Shown here piece by piece: positions 19,533 to 27,002 of a stretch of 52,031 bases of DNA. Source of the DNA: Pseudomonadota bacterium (GTDB taxonomy: Bacteria; Pseudomonadota; Alphaproteobacteria; Kiloniellales; J153); assembly GCA_022572685.1 (NCBI GenBank), contig JACZVL010000003.1:1-52031 (forward strand), in the 5' to 3' direction. Both the position numbers and the translations under genes were made by a program. The notes under the pieces were generated by a model. That model worked only from the letters and a program-made list of their open reading frames with translations. It searched no databases and had not been told where the DNA came from. Each line of letters begins with the position of its first letter. Within the stretch, counting starts at the first letter, position 1.

Positions 19533-21131
19533 TTAATGTGAGGTCGAGCGGCCGGGCGCGGGACCGGCGGGGCCTCGGTCCGCGCCCGCCTCCGGCTCGA
19601 CATAGCGCGGAAACACGCCCTGGGGCTGGGGCAGCGTGGTGCCCGGGGCGAGCGGGACCGCAAGCGCCGCAAAATCCCGGGCGTCGTCGGGCACGCCAAG
19701 CTGATCCAGCATCCGGCCCATGGAACCGGGCATCACCGGCTGGCTCAGGATCGCCAGGCGGCGCACGACCTCGGCCACGGTGTAGAGCACCGCGCCCATG
19801 CGCGCGGGGTCGGTCTTGCGCAGGGTCCAGGGCGCCTGCTCGTCGATATAGCGGTTGGCGGCGCCGATCACCTCCCAGGTCGCCTCCAGGGCCCGGTTGA
19901 AGGCCTGGACCCGGTATTCGCCGCGCAGCCGCGCCAGCAGGTCGCCGGCGGCGTCCAGCAGCGCCCGGTCGGCGTCGCTCGGCGCGCCCGGCCCGGGCAG
20001 CCGGCCGCCGCAGTTCTTGGCGATCATGGACAGCGAGCGCTGGGCCAGATTGCCGAAGTCGTTGGCCAGGTCGTTGGTCATGCGCCCGACCATGGCCCGG
20101 TGCGAGAAGTCGCCGTCGTTGCCGAACGGCACCTCGCGCAGCAGGAAATAGCGCACCTGGTCGAGGCCGTACTTGGCGGCCAGCTCAAGCGGATCGATGA
20201 CGTTGCCCAGCGACTTGGAGATCTTCTCGCCCTCGTTGGTCCACCAGCCGTGGGCGTAGACCCGGTGCGGCGGATCGATCCCCGCCCCCATCAGGAAGGC
20301 CGGCCAGTAAACCGCGTGAAAGCGCAGGATATCCTTGCCGACCATGTGCAGATCGGCCGGCCAATATCTCTTGAAGGACTCGCGCTCGGTCTCCGGGTAG
20401 CCGACCGCGGTGATGTAGTTGGTCAGCGCGTCGAGCCAGACGTACATGATGTGGTCCGGATCGTCCGGCACCGGCACGCCCCATTTGAAGGTGGTGCGGC
20501 TGACCGAGAGGTCCCGGAGCCCGCCCTTGACGAAGGAGATCACCTCGTTGCGCCGGCTCTCGGGCAGGATGAAGTCCGGGTTCGCCTGGTAAAAGGCCAA
20601 CAGCCGGTCCTGCCAAGCCGACAGCTTGAAGAAGTAGGACGGCTCCTCGACCCACTCGACCTCGGCGCCGGAGGGCGCGATCTTCTTGCCGTCGGGCCCG
20701 TCCTGGAGTTCGTTCTCGCCGTAGAAGGCCTCGTCGCGCACCGCGTACCAGCCGGCGTAGCTGCCGAGGTAGATCTCCCCCGCCGCCACCAGCTTGCGCC
20801 AGATCGCCTGGCAGGAGCGGATGTGGCGCGCTTCCGTGGTGCGGATGAAGTCGTCGTTGGAGAAGTTCCATGCGTCGGTCAGGTCGCGGAAGTTCTGCGA
20901 CACCCTGTCGGTGAAGGCCTGCGGATCCATGCCCGCCGCCCGCGCCGAGTTCGCGACCTTCTGGCCGTGCTCGTCGGTACCGGTCAGGAACCTCACGTCG
21001 TGGCCGTCCAGGCGCATGAAACGCGCCAGTGCGTCGCAGGCCAGCGTCGTATAGGCGTGCCCGATATGGGGCACGTCGTTGACGTAGTAGATCGGCGTGG
21101 TGAGATAATAACGGGGCCTGGACCCGGACAT
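19533..21131 (-). CDS. metG: Methionyl-tRNA synthetase
   Basis: YYLTTPIYYVNDVPHIGHAYTTLACDALARF (HIGH), KISKSLGNVIDP (KMSKS-like). Confidence 0.96.
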   Translation of the reverse strand: MSGSRPRYYLTTPIYYVNDVPHIGHAYTTLACDALARFMRLDGHDVRFLTGTDEHGQKVANSARAAGMDPQAFTDRVSQNFRDLTDAWNFSNDDFIRTTEARHIRSCQAIWRKLVAAGEIYLGSYAGWYAVRDEAFYGENELQDGPDGKKIAPSGAEVEWVEEPSYFFKLSAWQDRLLAFYQANPDFILPESRRNEVISFVKGGLRDLSVSRTTFKWGVPVPDDPDHIMYVWLDALTNYITAVGYPETERESFKRYWPADLHMVGKDILRFHAVYWPAFLMGAGIDPPHRVYAHGWWTNEGEKISKSLGNVIDPLELAAKYGLDQVRYFLLREVPFGNDGDFSHRAMVGRMTNDLANDFGNLAQRSLSMIAKNCGGRLPGPGAPSDADRALLDAAGDLLARLRGEYRVQAFNRALEATWEVIGAANRYIDEQAPWTLRKTDPARMGAVLYTVAEVVRRLAILSQPVMPGSMGRMLDQLGVPDDARDFAALAVPLAPGTTLPQPQGVFPRYVEPEAGADRGPAGPAPGRSTSH

Positions 21132-21204
21132 CGAACTCTCCTCGCGCGCCCCCTGGAACGCCTCTGGGCACGCCTCTGGGCACGCCTTCAGGGACGGCCG
21201 CGGT

Positions 21205-22293
21205 TCAGGCGGCGGCCGCCTGGACGTCGAGCAGGGTGGTGATGACGACCTGCTTGCGGTCGAGATTGACGCCTTCCGCGCCCGCGAAACGGCGCGCGGT
21301 CTTCTCCCACAGCCCGGACCAGCGCGCAAGGCCGCCGGCCGCGATCAGGCGCGCCATGGTCTCCGCCTCGCCGGGCACCACCTCGGGCGGCAATCGGCCC
21401 TCGGCGGCGGCGCGGGCGAGGCGCGCCAGCCACCAGATCAGCAGCTCCATGCCGGTGCGGAAGGTCGAGCCGTCGCGCTCCCGCGCCAGCCGGTCGGCGA
21501 AGGCATGGGCCCGCGGCACGTCGAGCGCCGGCACTCCGGCGACCAGCGCGATCATCTCGCGGTAGAGTTCGAGCCCGCCGCCCGCGGCGAGGTCGAGGGC
21601 GCGCCCGATGCTGCCCTCGGCGAGGCGCGCCAGGGCGGCGCGGTCGCTGTCCTCGAGTTCGGGGGCGTGGCGGCCCAGGAGCTCGATGACCCGGTCCTCC
21701 GGCAGCGGGCCGAGCGCCAGGTGGCAGCAGCGCGAGCGGATGGTCGGCAGCAGCCGCCCGGGGGCGTGGCCGATCAGCAGCAGCACGGCGGCCGCCGGCG
21801 GTTCCTCGAGCGATTTCAGCAGGGCGTTGGCGGCGTTGAGGTTGAGGTCGTCGGCGGGATCGACCACCACCACGCGCCAGCCGCCCTCGGCCGAGGTCTT
21901 GTGCAGGAAGTCGTTGGCCAGGCGCACGTCGTCGACCACGATCTCGTTACGCGGATTGCCGGTCTTGGGGTTGATCCCGCGTTTCAGGTGCCGCAGGTCC
22001 GGATGGCCGCCGGCGGCGACCCGCCGGAACACCGGATCGGCCGGGTCCAGGGCGAGGGTCTCCGGCGGCCCGCCGAACAGCCCCGGCGCCCCGCCGCCGG
22101 TCAGCAGGAAACGCGCGAAGCGGAACGCCAGCGTCGCCTTGCCGACGCCGCGCGGGCCGGTGATCAGCCAGGCGTGCGGCAGGCGCCCGGAACGGAACGC
22201 CCGCAGCAGGGTCGCCTCGGCGGCCTCTTGGCCGAGCAGCTCCGGGTTGGCCTGGGGCGCCGGCGCCGGGCCGGATTCGGGTGCTTCGGTCAT
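21205..22293 (-). CDS. holB: DNA polymerase III subunit delta'
   Basis: LPHAWLITGPRGVGKATLAFRFARFLL; ADDLNLNAANALLKSLEEPPAAAVLLLIGHAPGRLLPTIRSRC; adjacent to tmk. Confidence 0.92.
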   Translation of the reverse strand: MTEAPESGPAPAPQANPELLGQEAAEATLLRAFRSGRLPHAWLITGPRGVGKATLAFRFARFLLTGGGAPGLFGGPPETLALDPADPVFRRVAAGGHPDLRHLKRGINPKTGNPRNEIVVDDVRLANDFLHKTSAEGGWRVVVVDPADDLNLNAANALLKSLEEPPAAAVLLLIGHAPGRLLPTIRSRCCHLALGPLPEDRVIELLGRHAPELEDSDRAALARLAEGSIGRALDLAAGGGLELYREMIALVAGVPALDVPRAHAFADRLARERDGSTFRTGMELLIWWLARLARAAAEGRLPPEVVPGEAETMARLIAAGGLARWSGLWEKTARRFAGAEGVNLDRKQVVITTLLDVQAAAA

Positions 22294-22943
22294 GCCAGCG
22301 CGACCCCCCCCAGCGCGACCCCCAGGCGTTCGGCCACGCAGGCGCGGATCGCGGCCTGCACGGCGGCCACCTCGCCGCGGGCGTCGATCAGCGCGCAGCG
22401 GCCGGGTTCGCGCTCGGCGATCTCGTGAAATCCCTGGCGCAGGCGTTCGTGGAATTCGGCGCCCAGGCCCTCGTAACGGTCCTCGCCGTCGCGGCGCGCC
22501 AGGGCCCGCTCCAGTCCCAGCGCCACCGGCACATCCAGGATCAGGGTCAGGTCGGGCGCGAAGTCGCCGACCGCCAGCGCGTAGAGCCGCTCGATCGCCG
22601 TCCGCCCCAGGCCGTGGCCGTAACCCTGGTAGGCCATGGTCGAATCGGCGAAGCGGTCCGAAAGCACCCACTGCCCCGCCTCGAGGCTCGGCCGCACCAC
22701 GCCGCGCAGATGCTCGCGCCGGGCCGCGAAGTGCAGCAGGGCCTCGGTCATGGCGTCCCAGCGGTCCGCCGCGCCGGTCACCAGAAGCGCGCGGATCTGC
22801 TCGGCGCCCGGGCTTCCGCCCGGCTCGCGGGTGGTCCGGACCGAAATCCCGGCCGCGGTCAGGGCCTCGGCCAGCAGGCCGATCTGGGTCGACTTGCCGG
22901 CCCCCTCGCCGCCTTCCAAGGTGATGAATTTCGGGTCCGCCAT
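22290..22943 (-). CDS. tmk: Thymidylate kinase
   Basis: FITLEGGEGAGKSTQIGLLAEAL, VRTTREPGGSPGAEQIR, SDRFADSTMAYQGYG. Confidence 0.95.
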   Translation of the reverse strand: MADPKFITLEGGEGAGKSTQIGLLAEALTAAGISVRTTREPGGSPGAEQIRALLVTGAADRWDAMTEALLHFAARREHLRGVVRPSLEAGQWVLSDRFADSTMAYQGYGHGLGRTAIERLYALAVGDFAPDLTLILDVPVALGLERALARRDGEDRYEGLGAEFHERLRQGFHEIAEREPGRCALIDARGEVAAVQAAIRACVAERLGVALGGVALA

Positions 22944-22994
22944 AACGCCAATGTGCCGGGCGGACCGGCTCGGGTCAATTGCGCCGGAACCGGC

Positions 22995-24182
22995 TCAGGG
23001 CGCGCCGAAGATGAGGTGCTTGACGCTGGCGGTGATGCGGCCGGCGAAGCCCAGGCGCTCGACCGCGGCGCCGGCCACCAGCGGAATCTCGACGGTCTCC
23101 TCGCCGGGCGCGGTGACGACCAGCGTGGCGATCTGCTGGCCAATCTCGAGCGGCGCCGGAATCGGGCCGTCGTAGACCACAGTGACCTCCATATCGAGGC
23201 GCGCCTTGCGCGACAGGGTGACCGTCATATCCTGTTCGGCGATCAACGGCACCGTCGGGTCCACGCCCAGCCAGACGCCGGCGTTCTCGACCGTCTCGCC
23301 GGCCTTGAACAGGGTGTAGTTGCCGAACTCCCGGAACGCCCAGCCGATCAGACGCGCCGATTCCTCCGAACGCGCCTTCTGGCTCTCCAGGCCGTTGAGC
23401 ACCAGAATCACGCGCCGGTCGCCCTGCACCGCCGAGGCGGTGAGCCCATAGCCGGCCTCCTCGGTGTGGCCGGTCTTGAGCCCGTCCGCGCCGAGCGACT
23501 TGTAGAGCAGCGGGTTGCGGTTCGATTGGCGGATGCCGGCGTAGGTGAACTCGGTTTCGCCGTAGTAGTGATAGTACTCGGGGAAGTCGGCGATGAGGCG
23601 CAGCGCCAGGGTCGCGAGATCGCGCGCGGTCATGCGCTGGTTGGGGTCGGGCCAGCCGGTGGCGTTGGCGAAGCTGCTGCCGGTCAGGCCGATCTCGCGG
23701 CCCTTGCGGGTCATCTCGGCGGCGAAGGCCTCCTCGGTGCCGCCCAGGCCCTCGGCCAGCACGATGCAGGCGTCGTTGCCCGACTGCACGATCACGCCGC
23801 GCAGCAGGTCCTCGACTCGCACCAGCTCGCCGACTTCGACGAACATCTTCGAGCCGCCCTTGCGCCACGCCTTCTCGCTGACCGGAAGTTCGTCGTCGAG
23901 CGAAAGGCGGCCATCCTTGAGCCGCTCGAACACCAAGTAGGTGGTCATGATCTTGCTCATCGAGGCCGGCGGCATGGAATCGTCGGCGTTTTTCTCCAGC
24001 AGGACCCGGCCGGTGGTGGCATCGACGATGAAGGCCTCCCGCGCCGTGGTCTCGATGGCGGCGGCAGGGGCGGCGGCGGCAAGCCAGGCCAGCAGGCCGG
24101 CCAGGGCCGGCCGGAGACGGCGCAGTCCGGAATCGATCATCGCTCGGTCCGTTGAGTTGAGGGCGTGGGCTGGGGTGGTCAT
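22995..24182 (-). CDS. D-alanyl-D-alanine carboxypeptidase (PBP5/6-like); start 24182 (ATGA overlap) or 24140
   Basis: REAFIVDATTGRVLLEKNADDSMPPASMSKIMTTYLVFE (SxxK), SGNDACIVLAE (SxN), KTGHTEEAGYGLT (KTG). Confidence 0.93.
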   Translation of the reverse strand: MTTPAHALNSTDRAMIDSGLRRLRPALAGLLAWLAAAAPAAAIETTAREAFIVDATTGRVLLEKNADDSMPPASMSKIMTTYLVFERLKDGRLSLDDELPVSEKAWRKGGSKMFVEVGELVRVEDLLRGVIVQSGNDACIVLAEGLGGTEEAFAAEMTRKGREIGLTGSSFANATGWPDPNQRMTARDLATLALRLIADFPEYYHYYGETEFTYAGIRQSNRNPLLYKSLGADGLKTGHTEEAGYGLTASAVQGDRRVILVLNGLESQKARSEESARLIGWAFREFGNYTLFKAGETVENAGVWLGVDPTVPLIAEQDMTVTLSRKARLDMEVTVVYDGPIPAPLEIGQQIATLVVTAPGEETVEIPLVAGAAVERLGFAGRITASVKHLIFGAP

Positions 24183-25201
24183 TCGACGACGACGCGCGCG
24201 TCGTTGTGTCCGCTGTCGATCAGCATGGCGAGCAGCCGGTCGGCCTCGTCGACCGAGCCCATCGGTCCGAAGCGCACGCGGAAGAAGCGCCGCCGGTTCA
24301 CTATCGTTTGGGCGATCTGGGCCTTGCCGATCTTGATCAGGCGGGCGCGCAGCTTGTTGGCGTTGGCGATCTGGGTGAACGAGCCGGCCTGGACGTAGAT
24401 CTGCCCGGATCGCACCGGCACGGTGGTGACGATGCCGTCGGGCGTCGGAACCACCAGGCTCGGCCGGGCCTCGGCGCGGTCCGCGCGCGGCACCGCCAGC
24501 GCGGTCTGGCTGGCGGCCGGCGTGTCCGAGCCGGTGGCGGGCCACGTGGAGTTGGCGTCCTGGGCGCCGTCGGTGTCCGGAGCCAGGTTCTTGACCACCA
24601 CCGGGGTCCGGGGGGCGGCGTCCGGGGCGTTGGCGGCGGTGTCCTTGGTCAGCGCCGCGGTGGCGAGCGCGCGGCTTTCGTCCTCGACGATCTCGACCCG
24701 GACCTTGGCCGTGCCCTGACGGCGGAAACCGAGCAGATCGGCGGCGCGGCGCGACAGATCGATGATGCGCCCGTTCTTGAACGGCCCGCGGTCGTTGATC
24801 CGGACCTTGATCGAGCGTCCGTTTTCCAGGTTGGTGACCCGCACCATCGACGGCATGGGCAGGGTCCGGTGCGCGGCGGTCAGCGCGTTCTGGTCGAAGC
24901 TCTCGCCGTTGGCGGTCTCTCTGCCGTGAAAACCGGGCCCGTACCAGGACGCGATGCCGGTCTGGTTATAGCTGTAGTCGGCCTTCGGGTAATACCATGC
25001 CTTGCCGATCTGGTAGGGGTTGCCGAGCTTATAGGCGCCCGGCGCCCGATCGACGGTCGGCGGCGCCACCTCGATCGTGGCCGCGGGCTGAACCGGCTGT
25101 GGCTGTTGGCAGGCGCTCAACCCCAGGCCAAGCCCGGCCAGGACCAGCGGCAAAAGCCGGATTTTGCGGCCGATTCGCTTTATGTTGTGTGTTCGACTCA
25201 T
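24179..25201 (-). CDS. rlpA: RlpA-like septal ring lipoprotein with C-terminal SPOR domain
   Basis: Lipobox LGLSAC; QTGIASWYGPGFHGRETANGESFDQNALTAAHRTLPMPSMVRVTNLENGRSIKVRINDRGPF; SPOR region IYVQAGSFTQIANANKLRARL. Confidence 0.93.
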   Translation of the reverse strand: MSRTHNIKRIGRKIRLLPLVLAGLGLGLSACQQPQPVQPAATIEVAPPTVDRAPGAYKLGNPYQIGKAWYYPKADYSYNQTGIASWYGPGFHGRETANGESFDQNALTAAHRTLPMPSMVRVTNLENGRSIKVRINDRGPFKNGRIIDLSRRAADLLGFRRQGTAKVRVEIVEDESRALATAALTKDTAANAPDAAPRTPVVVKNLAPDTDGAQDANSTWPATGSDTPAASQTALAVPRADRAEARPSLVVPTPDGIVTTVPVRSGQIYVQAGSFTQIANANKLRARLIKIGKAQIAQTIVNRRRFFRVRFGPMGSVDEADRLLAMLIDSGHNDARVVVE

Positions 25202-25270
25202 AATCCTAGCACATGTCGTAGTCTAACGATCTCTTCCCGTGTCGGCAACGCTGTCGTTCATGGGGCCGAT

Positions 25271-26533
25271 TCAGTTGGCCTGGCCGCGGCCGGAGGCGCT
25301 GCGCCGGATGCTGGCCAGGAGTTCCGGCGTCGGGTAGCCGTCAGGTGGCACCTTGGCCCGGCGCTGGAACGCGCGCAGGGCGGCGCGGGTCCGGGAGCCG
25401 ACCACGCCGTCGGGTTCGCCGGCGTCGAAGCCAAGCGCGGCCAGGAGTCCCTGCATCTCCTCGACCTGGGCGCGCGACAGCGGCTCTTCCTTGGCCGGGC
25501 GGGCGGCGTACAGCGGCCCGCGCCCGGCGATCCGGTCCGCAAGGTGTCCGACCGCGATCGCGTAGAGCAGCGAGCGGTTCCAGTGCAGGATCTTGTCGAA
25601 GTTGCCGTAGACCAGGAACGCGGGGCCCTTGTGCCCCCCCGGGGCGACGATCGCGCCCGAGATGTCGGCCACCGGCAGCGCGCCGCCGTCGCTGCGGCGG
25701 ATGCCCAGGCGGCGCCATTCCTCGAGCGGCTTGCGTAAGCTGAGCGACGCCATCTCCCAGTCGAAATCCGCCGGCAGGCGCACCTCCCTGCCCCACTTCT
25801 CGTCGCCGCGCCAGCCGATGCTGGAGAGATAGTTGGCCGCCGAGGCGAAAACGTCGGGCAGGTCGGTCCAGATGTTGCGGCGCCCGTCGCCGTCGAAATC
25901 GACCGCATAGTTGACGAATGTCGAGGGAATGAACTGCAGCTGGCCCATGGCGCCGGCCCAGGAACCCTCCATCTCCGCCGCGCTGACATGGCCCTGGTCG
26001 AGAATGCGCAGGGCGTCGAGCAACTGGGCGCGGAAAAAGGCGCCGCGGCGGGCATCGTAGGCCAAGGTCGCCAGCGCGCCGATCACGGAGAATCCGCCGG
26101 TGTGCTTGCCGAAATCGCTCTCCAGGCCCCAGAACGCCACCAGATAGGCCGGCTGCACGTTGTAGCGCCGCTGAATCCGTCGCAGCAGCTCCCCGTGCTT
26201 GGCGACCAGCGCCCGGCCCCGCTCGATCCGGTCCCGGGTCACGGCGCGGTCGAGGTAGGACCAGAAGGTCCGGGTGAACTCGGGCTGGCGGCGGTCGAGC
26301 TCGAGCACCCTTTCGATGGGGGCCAGGCCGGTCAGCGCCGCCTCGATCGTGGCCTGGGAGATCCCGGCCGCGGCGGCGTCCCGCCGGACCCCGTTCAGCC
26401 AGGCGTCGAATGCGGCATCCTGGGCGCGGGCGCCGACGGCCGGGGCCAGGAACAGGAATGCGAGGACCGCGGCCAACGCCGCCAGATTACCCAGCGCCGC
26501 CAGGTTACGGGGTCGGATCGGCATTCTCGCCAT
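25271..26533 (-). CDS. Lytic murein transglycosylase (MltB family) with peptidoglycan-binding domain
   Basis: ATG 26533 with GGAGATGAAGG upstream; AFWGLESDFGKHTGGFSVIGALATLAYD, GSWAGAMGQLQFIPSTFVNYAVDFDGDGRRNIW; C-term PG_binding_1. Confidence 0.9.
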   Translation of the reverse strand: MARMPIRPRNLAALGNLAALAAVLAFLFLAPAVGARAQDAAFDAWLNGVRRDAAAAGISQATIEAALTGLAPIERVLELDRRQPEFTRTFWSYLDRAVTRDRIERGRALVAKHGELLRRIQRRYNVQPAYLVAFWGLESDFGKHTGGFSVIGALATLAYDARRGAFFRAQLLDALRILDQGHVSAAEMEGSWAGAMGQLQFIPSTFVNYAVDFDGDGRRNIWTDLPDVFASAANYLSSIGWRGDEKWGREVRLPADFDWEMASLSLRKPLEEWRRLGIRRSDGGALPVADISGAIVAPGGHKGPAFLVYGNFDKILHWNRSLLYAIAVGHLADRIAGRGPLYAARPAKEEPLSRAQVEEMQGLLAALGFDAGEPDGVVGSRTRAALRAFQRRAKVPPDGYPTPELLASIRRSASGRGQAN

Positions 26534-26779
26534 CAAGCCTTCATCTCCGCGCGGCGTCCGGGGACGCAGGATTACCGCCGCCACTCCGCGGTCGCCCTTC
26601 TGCCATAGCGGGCGCGTCATCACAATCCGTTCATGCCCCCGTCTTTTCGCCAGGGGCGCCAGATTGGCGGCGCCGGATTCGGACCTTGCCACGGCGGCCG
26701 TTAATGGACTGTTAACCTCGGTATACGGGGAACCGGCCGGAGATATCCCCGACCGTGGGCCGAGGTCCGGGGAAACCGG

Positions 26780-26990
26780 TGCATCGGCAAATAATAAATA
26801 GCATAAGAAATTTGAAGTAGTAATTACATAAAAGTATGATATATTCTTGTAATACACATTACAATATTAATGAAAAGAAACCCATCAAAGTAATAATTCA
26901 TTCACGCAAGAAGTGCAAATTGATCCCGCAATCAATCCGGCAGACCAGTCCGCGCCTCCTCCGCGAAACGCGACCCCCGCACGAGGCACT
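26780..26990. promoter_or_regulatory. AT-rich upstream region of the RTX gene with dyad TTGTAAT-N4-ATTACAA at about 26847-26864
   Basis: Marked AT-rich stretch in a GC-rich region; perfect 7-bp inverted repeat with ACAC spacer. Confidence 0.5.
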
Positions 26991-27002
26991 TTGGAGGCAC
27001 CG

